64,000 nucleotides of DNA from JADMIH01 sp035274425 (GTDB lineage: Bacteria; Chloroflexota; Chloroflexia; QHBQ01; JADMIH01): assembly GCA_035274425.1 (NCBI GenBank), contig DATEOC010000084.1, positions 62,001-126,000 on the forward strand, written 5' to 3'. How positions within the stretch are numbered: the stretch's first letter is position 1; the number at the start of each line of letters is the position of its first letter. This document shows, piece by piece, positions 46,294 to 54,353 of this stretch. The notes below the pieces were generated by a model. That model saw only the letters and a list, made by a program, of their open reading frames with translations, made no database searches and was not told the DNA's origin. The position numbers were made by a program, and so were the translations under genes.

Positions 46294-46557
46294 TTACACC
46301 TCTGATTCTGACTTGAGGGACTGATCGGAGTTACGAGATTTGCGCGGCGGCACGGGGTCGAGACCGCCCTTGCTCCAGGGGTTGCAACGCATGACGCGCC
46401 AGAAAGCCATCGCGCTCCCCTTGATAGCACCGTGAACCTCTATAGCCTCATACCCGTAGTGCGAGCACGTGGGATAAAAGCGGCACGTGCCTTCGGGCAT
46501 CGCCTTTGCGAGGGTGCGCTGATAGAGGCGTATGAGCCACAGCAGGGGTCTTCTCAT
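46294..46557 (-). CDS. yidD: Membrane protein insertion efficiency factor YidD
   Basis: An 87-aa protein. LWLIRLYQRTLAK, GTCRFYPTCSHYGYEAIEVHGAIKG and RVMRCNPWSKGGLDPVP are complete YidD signatures, including the three conserved Cys. The ATG overlaps the rnpA TGA (ATGA). It assists YidC-dependent insertion at the inner membrane. Confidence 0.95.
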   Translation of the reverse strand: MRRPLLWLIRLYQRTLAKAMPEGTCRFYPTCSHYGYEAIEVHGAIKGSAMAFWRVMRCNPWSKGGLDPVPPRKSRNSDQSLKSESEV

Positions 46558-47018
46558 TCAGTTTGCGGTTGCTTTTGAGCTTGTGAATTAGAGCGGGGTG
46601 CTCCAGGATCAGCCAATATTATCACATCACCGGAGGGATTCTTGACCCCCTCCATTATACGCGATTGTGCCCCCTCAGTTTCAATTCCCTCTGGAGCGTA
46701 CATCCTGGCCCTGCGCAAAAGATCGTCCACCGCCGCGATCACCGCATCTACCTTCTTATCGGCTATCCCCGCACGAGCAATCCATACGAGGTCCCAACCC
46801 GGTTTCAAGAGAGGCAAGCGCAGCCTCACGGCCTCCCGCATCAATCGCCGCGCCCGGTTGCGCTCAACCGATTTGCCAACTTTCTTCCCGGCGACGAAGC
46901 CAAAGCGGTTAGCTCCAACATCGTTGCGCGCCGCGTTTAGCACCACTAACCCCGTCGCCCAGGTACGCCCGTTGCGCCTGACCCGTTCAAACTGGTCGTT
47001 GCTCTTCAGGGTCTCCAT
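46554..47018 (-). CDS. rnpA: Ribonuclease P protein component
   Basis: A 154-aa basic protein from ATG 47018 (GTG 47021 is adjacent). TWATGLVVLNAARNDVGANRFGFV and the RNR-type signature KKVGKSVERNRARRLMREAV are diagnostic. It supports the RnpB ribozyme in 5' maturation of tRNAs. The C-terminal ~40 residues (after about 115) are a non-conserved tail. Upstream, AT-rich repeats occupy the gap to rpmH and leave no clear ribosome site. Confidence 0.93.
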   Translation of the reverse strand: METLKSNDQFERVRRNGRTWATGLVVLNAARNDVGANRFGFVAGKKVGKSVERNRARRLMREAVRLRLPLLKPGWDLVWIARAGIADKKVDAVIAAVDDLLRRARMYAPEGIETEGAQSRIMEGVKNPSGDVIILADPGAPRSNSQAQKQPQTE

Positions 47019-47021
47019 CAC

Positions 47022-47106
47022 GAAATTTTGAATTTTGAATTCTAAATTATGAGTTCGTTTCCATGCTTCATAATTTAGAATTCAAAATTCAAAATTCAAA
47101 ATTCCG
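47022..47106. repeat. AAAATTC-type repeats between rpmH and rnpA
   Basis: Repeated (A/T)AATTTTGAATT(C/T) units fill the gap, including an inverted pair (TTTTGAATTCTAAATTATG / CATAATTTAGAATTC) that can fold into a stem-loop. Confidence 0.75.
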
Positions 47107-47265
47107 CTAGACTCCCTTTGGCTGGTCGCTGATCGTCAGCCGCCAGCGGCCCTTGGCGCGGCGTGCCGAGATTACTTTGCGACCACCTTTGGTCCTCATG
47201 CGAGCCAGGAATCCATGCTCGCGCTTGCGTGGGATACGCTTCGGTTGGTAAGTACGTTTAACCAT
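47107..47265 (-). CDS. rpmH: 50S ribosomal protein L34
   Basis: A 52-aa protein, too short for routine ORF lists. MVKRTYQPKRIPRKREHGFL, then ARMRTKGGRKVISARRAKGR matches L34 throughout. It has a short C-terminal extension (RWRLTISDQPKGV). GGAG lies upstream of ATG 47265. It is the first gene of the rpmH-rnpA-yidD-yidC-jag cluster. Confidence 0.95.
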   Translation of the reverse strand: MVKRTYQPKRIPRKREHGFLARMRTKGGRKVISARRAKGRWRLTISDQPKGV

Positions 47266-47327
47266 CCTCTTTTATATCTCTCCTATTACCTCTATTTACA
47301 CGGCACAATACGCCAATTTATGCAGCC

Positions 47328-47356
47328 ATTATACGTTATGGGTAGTTGAGTGTCAA
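47328..47356 (-). promoter_or_regulatory. Consensus promoter for the rpmH operon
   Basis: On the minus strand TTGACA (47356-47351), 17 bases, TATAAT (47333-47328). This is a perfect sigma-70 match, giving a leader of about 55 bases before rpmH. Confidence 0.8.
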
Positions 47357-47371
47357 ATTAGTTATGAGCAC

Positions 47372-47400
47372 TTGACAGGATTTCTCTCTAAGCGTAGACT
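47372..47400 (+). promoter_or_regulatory. Promoter for the Rieske gene
   Basis: TTGACA (47372-47377), 17 bases, TAGACT (47395-47400), divergent from the rpmH promoter, about 65 bases ahead of the Rieske ATG at 47465. Confidence 0.55.
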
Positions 47401-47464
47401 TGCAAACACAACTCAGAACTATTATTACCTATTGGATTTGATAACTGGGGAGGTCACTTTCGCT

Positions 47465-48031
47465 ATGGATAGTGACACACCATACGTGCAGGCTACCAGA
47501 GATACAGGCAGCGGACCTGCCGCGACCAGGCCCACGCGGCGTCGCTTCTTGAAGGGCGGACTATTCGCGTTATTGCTCCCTTTACTAAGCGGCTGCACTG
47601 AAATACTCACAGGACTTGGGAACGCGGCGCTCATGGCCTTCTATCCCAAGAAGCTCAGCCCTTTCGGCAGCAAGATTACGTTGCCCGGCACTATCGCCGA
47701 TTACCCATTAGACAGCGTGACCGTCGTCCGCGAAGGGAAATTCTACCTCTCCCACGTGCCCGATGGCCTCCTCGCGCTCTATTGGAAGTGCACGCACCTC
47801 GGCTGCACCGTGCCCTGGAAGCCGAGCGAGAAGTTCGAGGGGGATTATGGCGTATTTCATTGCCCTTGCCACGGCTCTACCTACCTGCGCACAGGGCAGA
47901 ACGTAGCCGGACCCACCCAACGTCCCCTTGACATCATGGCTATAGAGCTATCAGGCAATAACATCATCGTAGACACAGGCAATATAACCAAACGCACCCG
48001 CTACGATCCCGAGCAAGCAACCAAAGTCTAA
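47465..48031 (+). CDS. Rieske 2Fe-2S protein with Tat signal
   Basis: A 188-aa protein from ATG 47465. RRRFLKGGLFALLLPLLSGC is a twin-arginine signal that may also be lipidated at Cys. The Rieske motifs are CTHLGC and CPCHGS, with 2 Cys and 2 His ligands and the disulfide Cys pair. It is of the cytochrome bc/b6f Rieske type, working in electron transfer on the outer face of the membrane. No cytochrome b gene is adjacent, so its complex is encoded elsewhere or it acts alone. Confidence 0.88.
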   Translation: MDSDTPYVQATRDTGSGPAATRPTRRRFLKGGLFALLLPLLSGCTEILTGLGNAALMAFYPKKLSPFGSKITLPGTIADYPLDSVTVVREGKFYLSHVPDGLLALYWKCTHLGCTVPWKPSEKFEGDYGVFHCPCHGSTYLRTGQNVAGPTQRPLDIMAIELSGNNIIVDTGNITKRTRYDPEQATKV

Positions 48032-48039
48032 CTCAACCA

Positions 48040-48070
48040 GACTTTGAACCTCGAACCTTGAACCTTGAAC
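48040..48070. repeat. ACCTTGA tandem units
   Basis: TTTGAACCTCGAACCTTGAACCTTGAAC-type heptamers follow the Rieske stop by about a dozen bases. The same unit recurs near 63013. Confidence 0.7.
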
Positions 48071-48091
48071 TAACAAAAGAGGAGGAAGATT

Positions 48092-48604
48092 ATGGGTTAT
48101 ATCGAAGACAATCTGGTGCCTGGCGAGGAAGTAGTCACTAGAACGCACCTCCACTGGATCATATTGATCAAGCCTGTGCTCCTCACCGCGGCTGTAATGG
48201 CGGTGATTGGGATTATAGTATCTATATGGCAGAATAATTCATGGTTCTGGCTCCCATTGCTGGTAATCGTAGGTGCGCTCGTAGCAGGTTTGATCGGGTA
48301 TTGGGTGGTACAAAGCTCCGAATTCGCCCTCACCGACAAACGCGTCCTTATAAAGGTAGGCATAATCGAGCGCAAATCGGTAGAGCTGATACTCAATAAG
48401 ATTGAAGCCATACGTGTAGACCAGAGCATACCCGGCAGGATGCTCAACTTCGGCAGCCTCGACATCACAGGCACCGGCGGCACGCGTGAGATATTCGCCA
48501 ACATAGCTCGTCCAGTCGAGTTCCGCAACCGCGTGCAGGCCCAAATCGCCCAAGGAGATAGCTACCGGCAGGGCGGACAGGGCATGGCAGCCGAGCAAGC
48601 GTAG
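48092..48604 (+). CDS. Membrane protein with bacterial PH domain (YdbS/YdbT-like)
   Basis: A 170-aa protein. Two membrane helices (ILIKPVLLTAAVMAVIGIIVSIW and WLPLLVIVGALVAGLIGYWVV) are followed by a bPH2 domain: FALTDKRVLIKVGIIERKSVELILNKIEAIRVDQSIPGRMLNFGSLDITGTGG is the typical strand pattern. These proteins are of unknown function, possibly in envelope stress or lipid sensing. AGGAGGAAG lies upstream of the ATG. Confidence 0.8.
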   Translation: MGYIEDNLVPGEEVVTRTHLHWIILIKPVLLTAAVMAVIGIIVSIWQNNSWFWLPLLVIVGALVAGLIGYWVVQSSEFALTDKRVLIKVGIIERKSVELILNKIEAIRVDQSIPGRMLNFGSLDITGTGGTREIFANIARPVEFRNRVQAQIAQGDSYRQGGQGMAAEQA

Positions 48605-48974
48605 TCAAGCTTAGTTCCAGACAAGAAAGTCAGGGACAAGTGGCGACAAGGGGTACGCAAGTCCTACCCACTACATACTACTAAAGTCCGATTGCATTAC
48701 GGTCAGATTGGAGGTATTATGGTGTCGTAAGATATAAATCTAAGGCGATACCATAATGACACGATGCGTTGCTCCTTCACACGGGGCGGGGGCGGTCCGG
48801 AAACGGGCCGCTCTTTCGTTAAGTGCGGAATACGGAGTGCGGATTATGTAGGGGCGTGATTTATCGCGCCCTTCGGCTCAATATCGCCTCCCAACCCCTG
48901 GCCCCAGCTACCAGTTACCCTCTTAGCATTGTATAATGGCGGCGATGAGCTTTATGCAGTAGGTTGGACACGGT
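48605..48974. other. 370-base gap with hairpins and a degenerate palindromic repeat
   Basis: No gene is seen. ATTATGGTGTCG (about 48710) and CGATACCATAAT (about 48758) form an imperfect 12-bp inverted repeat. A GC-rich stem (CGGTCC...GGGCCG, around 48794-48812) and a degenerate GTAGGGGCG element (48848-48873) follow. Either stem may end the upstream transcript. Confidence 0.5.
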
Positions 48975-49493
48975 ATGAATGTAGTAATCCGCGAAGCGAG
49001 ACCAGACGATGCCGAAGGGATGATCACCTATATGCAGATCATCTCATCAGAGCCGAACAATTATATCCTCTGGGAGTCAGGCGAGTTCAGCGTTACGGTT
49101 GAGAACGAGCGAAAAATGCTGGAGAGCGCAGCCGCTTCCGATAATTCCATCTTCGTCGTAGCCGACGCGGGCGGCCAGATCGTGGGAATCGCCAATTGCG
49201 CCGGTGGTACGCGCAGGGCCACCCGCCACAGCGCTTTGATAGGTATCAGCCTTCACCCTGACTACCGCGATCAGGGCATAGGGACCCGCATGATGCGCTA
49301 TATCATCTCCTGGGCAAGAGAAACAGGCATTATCAGACGCCTCGATCTTCACGTCTTTACGTATAACGCCCGCGCCATCCACCTCTATGAAAAGCTAGGC
49401 TTCGTCCTGGAGGGCATCCGCCGCAAAGCATACCTTAAAGATGGTAAATATGTAGACAGCATGGCGATGGCACTTTTGCTGGATGAAACGTGA
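48975..49493 (+). CDS. GNAT-family N-acetyltransferase
   Basis: A 172-aa protein. REARPDDAEGMITYMQII is the first GNAT strand-helix. The acetyl-CoA loop is RDQGIGTRMM (motif A, R/QxxGxG/A). LDLHVFTYNARAIHLYEKLGFVLEG is motif B as in RimI-like and phosphinothricin-type enzymes. The acceptor substrate is unknown. The stop TGA falls within a GTGAAAC array, which continues toward plsX. Confidence 0.88.
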   Translation: MNVVIREARPDDAEGMITYMQIISSEPNNYILWESGEFSVTVENERKMLESAAASDNSIFVVADAGGQIVGIANCAGGTRRATRHSALIGISLHPDYRDQGIGTRMMRYIISWARETGIIRRLDLHVFTYNARAIHLYEKLGFVLEGIRRKAYLKDGKYVDSMAMALLLDET

Positions 49494-49566
49494 AACGTGA
49501 AACGTGATGCGTGAGATAATGATGAGCGATCCAAAACTCAAAACTCGAAACTCAAAACTCAAAATC
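49487..49566. repeat. GTGAAAC and AAAACTC repeats across the GNAT-plsX junction
   Basis: 49487-49513 GTGAAACGTGAAACGTGATGC units contain the GNAT stop. 49531-49566 AAAACTC units lie inside the plsX frame and encode its first residues. Confidence 0.85.
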
Positions 49567-50568
49567 GCCATAGACGCTATGGGAGGCGACCACGCTCCTG
49601 AGGAGATAGTCAAGGGGGCTATTGATGCTGCTCGCGAATACGGTATTGAAATCGTGCTGGTCGGGCAGCCGGACGCCATTCGCGCCGAGCTTGCGAAGAG
49701 CGATACCGCCGGGCTGAGCCTCCCCATCGAGCCTGCCGCCTCCGTTATCCCGATGGACGAGCACTCCCCCTCCACCGCGTGGCGTCGCCAGCGCGACTCC
49801 TCTCTCACAATCGCTTTGCAAATGCTCGCGGATGGCAAGGTAGATGCCGTGGTTTCGGCAGGGAACACAGGCGCGGTGGTTGCGGGCGGCACATTCATCG
49901 TGAAGCGCGTCGAGGGAATAGACCGGCCCGCGCTAGGCATTCCCTTCCCCGCGATGGGCAACATAGGCAAGGTCTTCCTCTGCGACGTGGGCGCGACCCC
50001 CGATGCCAAGCCTGAGTACCTGGTGCAGTGGGCGCGCATGGCCGCCGTCTACATGGAGTGCGTGATGGATGTGCCCAACCCCCGCGTAGGCCTCGTCTCA
50101 AATGGAGAGGAGGAGGTAAAAGGCTCTGAGCTGGTGCGCGAGACCTTCCCCCTACTGCAAAAGAGTGGTCTGAACTTCATCGGCAACGTCGAGGGGCGCG
50201 ATATACCGAACGGCGTCGCGGACGTGGTAGTCACCGACGGCTTCACCGGCAACGTCATCCTCAAGACCACCGAGGGCGTAGCCAAGATGATATTCGACCT
50301 CCTCCGCTCCGAGCTTAAATCATCTCTCAAGACCAAGCTCCTCGCAGCCGGATTGCGCTCCAACTTCCGCCACATAGGCAACCGCCTCGACTACGCTGAA
50401 TACGGTGGCTCCCTGGTCATGGGAGTGAACGGCATCCTGATCAAGCCGCATGGCCGCTCCAACGCCAAAGCGATCAAGAACGCCATCCGCGTCGCCAAAA
50501 CCGCAGTAGAGCAAGACATCATGAGCATATTCCGCGAGCTAGGGGCTGGCGTGATACGTGATGCGTGA
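49519..50568 (+). CDS. plsX: Phosphate acyltransferase PlsX
   Basis: About 349 aa. Several in-frame starts are possible (GTG 49504, ATG 49507, 49519, 49522). IAIDAMGGDHAPEEIVKGA is the diagnostic N-terminus, with GLVSNGEEEVKGSEL and VVVTDGFTGNVILKTTEG further on. PlsX makes acyl-phosphate from acyl-ACP for phospholipid synthesis. The residues before IAIDAMGG (PKLKTRNSKLK) are encoded by AAAACTC repeats, and the last ones (VIRDA) plus the TGA by a GTGATGC array. Both ends of this essential gene are thus repeat-derived. Confidence 0.93.
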   Translation: MMSDPKLKTRNSKLKIAIDAMGGDHAPEEIVKGAIDAAREYGIEIVLVGQPDAIRAELAKSDTAGLSLPIEPAASVIPMDEHSPSTAWRRQRDSSLTIALQMLADGKVDAVVSAGNTGAVVAGGTFIVKRVEGIDRPALGIPFPAMGNIGKVFLCDVGATPDAKPEYLVQWARMAAVYMECVMDVPNPRVGLVSNGEEEVKGSELVRETFPLLQKSGLNFIGNVEGRDIPNGVADVVVTDGFTGNVILKTTEGVAKMIFDLLRSELKSSLKTKLLAAGLRSNFRHIGNRLDYAEYGGSLVMGVNGILIKPHGRSNAKAIKNAIRVAKTAVEQDIMSIFRELGAGVIRDA

Positions 50569-50702
50569 TGCGTGATGCGCGATATGTGAACCGCCAAGAT
50601 CGTCAAGATTTTTATGGATTAGTTGTCTATCGTCCGTCGTCCGTCGTCCGTCGTCTGTCGTCCGTCGTCCGTCATCACGTTTCCCGCATCACGTTTCACG
50701 TC
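50551..50702. repeat. Composite repeat block overlapping the plsX 3' end
   Basis: 50551-50588 GTGATGC units (including the plsX stop). 50589-50613 CCGCCAAGATCGTCAAGA. 50625-50675 GTCGTCC/GTCTATC units. 50672-50702 ATCACGT/TTCACGT units. Confidence 0.9.
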
Positions 50703-50764
50703 GTAACGTCGTGTTGTACTCTTATAGTGGTATACTTATAGGAGCACAACATGGGGGTTATGAT

Positions 50765-51766
50765 TTGGAAAAGAAGGTAATATTGTCTCTTATCGGCATC
50801 CGTTCATGCACCGTTCGGGGTGTAATTTTCGCGGTAGCTGCCTTATTGGTTATGTTAGCGGCGGGGTGCGGCGACGGCGGGACAAGCGTTGTGCCCGTCT
50901 CAACTACCGCACCAACCTCTGCCGCGCCCAGCGAGCCGGCAAAAGCGGTCCTTGCCACCTCCGAGATGGTGGTAGGTGATGAGCGCTTCGTGCTGGGCCT
51001 CCTCGACCCCAAGACGGGCCAGCCGATCAACTACGTCCCGGATGTCAACATCCAGTTCTTCAAGGTAAACGACGACGGCACCGCCACCAAGACGAGCGAC
51101 GCCACTCCCATTTATCGCAGCGAAAACCTCCCGGCGGGCGTGTATGTATCACGCACCACATTCACCGAGCCAGGCAAGTGGGGCGCTATCGTCACCATCA
51201 AGCCCCAGGGACGTGAGTCTTACCAGCAGAAGCTCGATTTCGAGGTGCTTCAGCACGGCACCGTGCCCATCGTAGGCGACCCCGCCCCTCCTAGCAAGAA
51301 CCAGACGGTCCGCGACCCCGACATCAAGAGCATCGGCGAGATTTGCTCCGCCCAGCCCCCCGACGACATGCACGACCTGACGATAGCGGACGCGATAAAG
51401 TCGGGCAAGCCCACGGTCATTCTCATCGCGGCCCCTGGCTTCTGCCCCAGCTTCACCTGCGGGCCGGACCTGGAGATGGTACAGAAGCTCAAGCAGAAGT
51501 ACGGCGACAAGGCCAACTTCATCCACATCGAAGCGCCCAACACGATACAGAACCACACCCACACCGGCCCCGTAGACCCCAACCACCACCAGGAGCCGGG
51601 CCACCAGGGCGTTGACAAGCCCCAGGTGAAGACCGCCGAGGAGTGGGGCCTCAAGAGCGAACCGTGGCTATTCTTCGTGGACAAAGACGGCAAGATAGCC
51701 GACCGCTTCGAAGGGGGCCTCACCTACGACGAAGTTGAACCTCGGCTGGCGAAGGTCGTGCAGTAA
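50765..51766 (+). CDS. Lipoprotein with thioredoxin-like domain
   Basis: The start is unclear. TTG 50765 with GGGGG seven bases upstream is preferred, giving 333 aa; GTG 50711 is in frame too. GVIFAVAALLVMLAAGCGDGG is a lipoprotein signal with lipobox LAAGC. An immunoglobulin-like beta domain (FVLGLLDPKTGQPINYVPDV ... EPGKWGAIVTI) precedes a thioredoxin-fold domain (GKPTVILIAAPGFCPSFTC). The motif is CxxxxC (CPSFTC) rather than CxxC, so redox activity is uncertain. A His-rich stretch (NHTHTGPVDPNHHQEPGHQG) may bind metal, as in Sco-like copper proteins. Confidence 0.7.
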   Translation: MEKKVILSLIGIRSCTVRGVIFAVAALLVMLAAGCGDGGTSVVPVSTTAPTSAAPSEPAKAVLATSEMVVGDERFVLGLLDPKTGQPINYVPDVNIQFFKVNDDGTATKTSDATPIYRSENLPAGVYVSRTTFTEPGKWGAIVTIKPQGRESYQQKLDFEVLQHGTVPIVGDPAPPSKNQTVRDPDIKSIGEICSAQPPDDMHDLTIADAIKSGKPTVILIAAPGFCPSFTCGPDLEMVQKLKQKYGDKANFIHIEAPNTIQNHTHTGPVDPNHHQEPGHQGVDKPQVKTAEEWGLKSEPWLFFVDKDGKIADRFEGGLTYDEVEPRLAKVVQ

Positions 51767-52066
51767 AGGGGCCTGCTACTACATCATATCCCCTACTTCG
51801 TCCGCTCACAATAACCCCTCCCCCGTGCGAGGGAGATAAAGATGTGCAGCCCCGCGACTATGTGTGCAGCGAACGCTCGTAGGGCGGGGGTTGGCATGTC
51901 GGTTGCTTTATTACGAATCATAGACATCGGGTATGGCGTACACTTGCAGCCAGTGTATCCTACTCGATGTATTCTTTTTCTATGCCTGTGTGGCCTCACG
52001 CCTCACAACTGCTTCGGCTTCATTTCATGACGAATAGGTAAGATACCATACGAATAGATAGGTGCC
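51767..52066. other. 300-base gap with CCCCTCCC-type stem
   Basis: No supported gene. At about 51816-51836 CCCCTCCCCCGTGCGAGGGAG forms a hairpin of the same general kind as at 38703, and a GGGCGGGGGTT stretch near 51880 could pair with it. It is a plausible terminator region for the thioredoxin-like gene. The promoter of the EamA gene could not be fixed. Confidence 0.4.
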
Positions 52067-52963
52067 ATGAAACAGGACGCGCTTGCATCTAGGGCGATAC
52101 GTCGGCTCAGGGGGTTACGGGCCGTACCTGGAGCCGTGCCTCCAGTAGGGTTGGTGTTGCTCGGCATGCTATCGGTGCAGGTAGGGGCGGCGTTCGCCAA
52201 GGGGCTCTTCCCGGTTTTGGGGCCTTATGGAACCGTTTTCCTGAGGCTGGCTTTGGCCACGCTGATTCTAATGGTAATCTGGCGGCCGCGGGTACGCGGG
52301 CACAGAAGACGCGACTATCTTCTTGTATTACTCTTTGGACTGATCTTTGCGGCTATGAATACGAGCTTTTATGCGTCCCTCGACCGTCTGCCTCTAGGGG
52401 TCGCAGTGACGGTGGAGTTTGTAGGGCCATTGGGCGTAGCCGTATTCGGCTCCCGGAGGCTGCTTGACCTGCTGTGGGCGGTACTGGCTGCGGGGGGTAT
52501 CGTGTTGCTCACTCCGTTGAGCGGCGTGCAGATCGACCTCCTGGGGCTCGCTCTCGCTCTTGCGGCGGGGCTTTGCTGGGCTGCATATATACTGATCAGC
52601 GTGCGGGTGGGTGGGTCCTTCCCAGGCGGGACCGGGCTCGCGCTCGGTACGGCGGTGGGTGCGCTGCTGGTAGCACCCCTCGGCATCTGGCAGGGAGGCC
52701 AACACCTGCTCGACTGGTGGCTGCTGGCGACGGGCGCGGCAGTGGCGCTGCTGTCGTCAGTGATACCTTATTCCTTCGAGTTGGAAGCGCTCAGGAAGCT
52801 GCCCGCAAGAGTGTTCGGCGTGTTGATGAGCATCGAGCCGGCAATCGCGGCCCTAGTGGGGTTCATCGTGCTTGCCGAGGCACTGGGCGTGCGGGAGTTG
52901 CTGGCTCTTGGGCTAATTACCGTAGCCAGCATAGGCGCTACCAGATTCAGGGCGGGAAACTAG
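52067..52963 (+). CDS. EamA/DMT-family transporter (RhtA-like exporter)
   Basis: A 298-aa membrane protein with ten predicted helices in two EamA halves (about 25-150 and 165-295). AAFAKGLFPVLGPYGTVFLRLALA and GVLMSIEPAIAALVGFIVLAE are typical, the latter close to RhtA threonine/homoserine exporters. It likely exports amino acids or other small metabolites. It stands alone. Confidence 0.85.
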   Translation: MKQDALASRAIRRLRGLRAVPGAVPPVGLVLLGMLSVQVGAAFAKGLFPVLGPYGTVFLRLALATLILMVIWRPRVRGHRRRDYLLVLLFGLIFAAMNTSFYASLDRLPLGVAVTVEFVGPLGVAVFGSRRLLDLLWAVLAAGGIVLLTPLSGVQIDLLGLALALAAGLCWAAYILISVRVGGSFPGGTGLALGTAVGALLVAPLGIWQGGQHLLDWWLLATGAAVALLSSVIPYSFELEALRKLPARVFGVLMSIEPAIAALVGFIVLAEALGVRELLALGLITVASIGATRFRAGN

Positions 52964-52994
52964 GGAAGAGTTGGCTGTAGCTTGCAGATAGAGA

Positions 52995-53093
52995 CTAGGG
53001 GACGTAATCGAAGTTGAGGGTCACGCGGGTCTTGCCGGAGTCGAGAAGCTGCGCATTGAACCTGTTTATTGCATAGTAGCCCCTGCTGGAGAA
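52995..53093 (-). pseudogene. Possible C-terminal remnant of a lost gene
   Basis: On the minus strand an open stretch of about 31 codons with strongly GC-ending third positions ends in a TAG at 52995-52997. It reads FSSRGYYAINRFNAQLLD then SGKTRVTLNFDYVP. The frame has no start nearby. It looks like the tail of a degraded protein gene, but could be chance. Confidence 0.3.
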
Positions 53094-53200
53094 GGTGCAA
53101 GGCAAGGAGCAAGTCTCAACTTGCGCAAGCTGGGGGTATTGCAGTATATTGGGTCCTTAGCACTCTTTTGCACTATCAGCAGCAGGAATAGGAGTCTGAT

Positions 53201-53842
53201 ATGGCAGAACATAGTGGAATGTCTAAAGCAGAGGAGCAGAGTGCCACGCGCCGGAGGGCCGAGGGCGATAGCCCGGCACAGCATGGGGCTGAGGCAAGCT
53301 ACTTGACCACGCTCCTGCGACACGCCAATCTGCGTGGACGCGGGAGCAGCGGGACCCGCGCACAGGCCCTACTGAATATGCAGCGCACGCATGGCAACCG
53401 TGCCGTGCAGCGTGCCCTTAGCACAAGAGGCTCCGGTCAAATTGCTGTCCAACGCGATGACTATAGTCCCTCTCTCCCACCTTTCCTTATGGGCCCAGCA
53501 ACGATGGGGTTTGATTACCTCCTACACTCTCTTGGCCCGTCGAGCCTCCCGCCGATGAGAGACCCTGCACAGCCCACTGTATCCGAAATGGTGCAAGAGC
53601 AGATAGCCAGGGCTCAAGGCGCGAAAGCCTTCCACGAGGGACAGCAGGCTAAGCAGCACGACCAGGCGATAGATGACGCACAGAGGGCCGTCACAGGGCT
53701 GCCGCCCGATTGGTTTACGTGGGGGAAAGACCCTCCAGGCCCGTTGGAGCAGCCCCAATATGAGGATGTATCCCCGGCCCTGAATCCGTGGGAGCTCCAG
53801 GAGCTACAAAGGGAGAATGAATTCCTGGAGGCACGAAGATAA
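53201..53842 (+). CDS. HGNRAVQR-motif protein (related to eCIS/DUF4157 N-termini)
   Basis: A 213-aa Gln/Ala/Pro-rich protein. LLNMQRTHGNRAVQRAL (about residues 56-72) is the hallmark segment that precedes the DUF4157 metallopeptidase-like 'eCIS core' domain in many injected or secreted proteins. Here the HExxH core itself is absent: after the motif come only a Pro-rich stretch and charged helices. It has no signal peptide. AGGAG precedes ATG 53201. It could be a short eCIS cargo-like protein, a fragment of one, or a relative with its own role; no eCIS structural genes are in the window. Confidence 0.5.
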   Translation: MAEHSGMSKAEEQSATRRRAEGDSPAQHGAEASYLTTLLRHANLRGRGSSGTRAQALLNMQRTHGNRAVQRALSTRGSGQIAVQRDDYSPSLPPFLMGPATMGFDYLLHSLGPSSLPPMRDPAQPTVSEMVQEQIARAQGAKAFHEGQQAKQHDQAIDDAQRAVTGLPPDWFTWGKDPPGPLEQPQYEDVSPALNPWELQELQRENEFLEARR

Positions 53843-53912
53843 TGGCAACTCGCGAGATCGGTCGGCCTCAACCGCCAGGCACCGCCTCTGCTATCTCTGC
53901 TATACTTAGGAC

Positions 53913-54353
53913 ATGACGATCAAGAGATTGGACCACGTCAGCGTCGTCGTCGACGACCTTGCAGCCGCTATCGCTTTTTTCACCACGCTCGGCATGACGC
54001 TCGAAGGCGAGGCGCCGGTCGAGGGCCCGTCGGTGGACCGCGTCAACGGGCTCGAAGGTGTCCAGGTCGACATCGCCATGATGCGGACCCCAGATGGGCA
54101 CGGGCGCCTTGAGCTGACGAAGTTTCGCAATCCAAAACTGGTCGAGATCGAACCGGCGATCGCACCGCCGAACACGCTGGGCCTGCGGAGCGTCATGTTT
54201 ACAGTCGAAAGCGTCGACGACACTGTCGCTCGCCTGCGCGCCAACGGCGCCGAGCTCGTCGGCGAGGTGGTCCAGTACGAGGAGATTTACAGACTCTGCT
54301 ACATGCGAGGCCCTGCGGGCATCATCGTCGCGCTGGCCGAGGAACTCTTCTGA
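53913..54353 (+). CDS. Single-domain VOC/glyoxalase-family protein
   Basis: A 146-aa protein. RLDHVSVVVDDLAAAIAFFTTLGM is a classic VOC opening, and AGIIVALAEELF the closing strand with its Glu. The metal ligands are probably His in LDHVSV and Glu near the end. The substrate is unknown. Codon use (very C/G-rich third positions, TCGTCGTCGAC runs) differs from the neighbouring genes, hinting at acquisition. A -10-like TATACT lies about 10 bases before the ATG. Confidence 0.75.
   Translation: MTIKRLDHVSVVVDDLAAAIAFFTTLGMTLEGEAPVEGPSVDRVNGLEGVQVDIAMMRTPDGHGRLELTKFRNPKLVEIEPAIAPPNTLGLRSVMFTVESVDDTVARLRANGAELVGEVVQYEEIYRLCYMRGPAGIIVALAEELF

Noticed and set aside
47107..47465. Chromosomal origin beside rpmH
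   Set aside because: rpmH-rnpA-yidC often flanks oriC, but dnaA and dnaN are absent and no cluster of TTATCCACA boxes is seen.
51842..52030. Small Cys-rich open frame
   Set aside because: No ribosome site, no family resemblance; it overlaps a hairpin region.
53066..53323. 85-residue minus-strand frame
   Set aside because: It overlaps the start of the HGNRAVQR gene and has a Cys/Leu/Pro composition typical of a non-coding frame.
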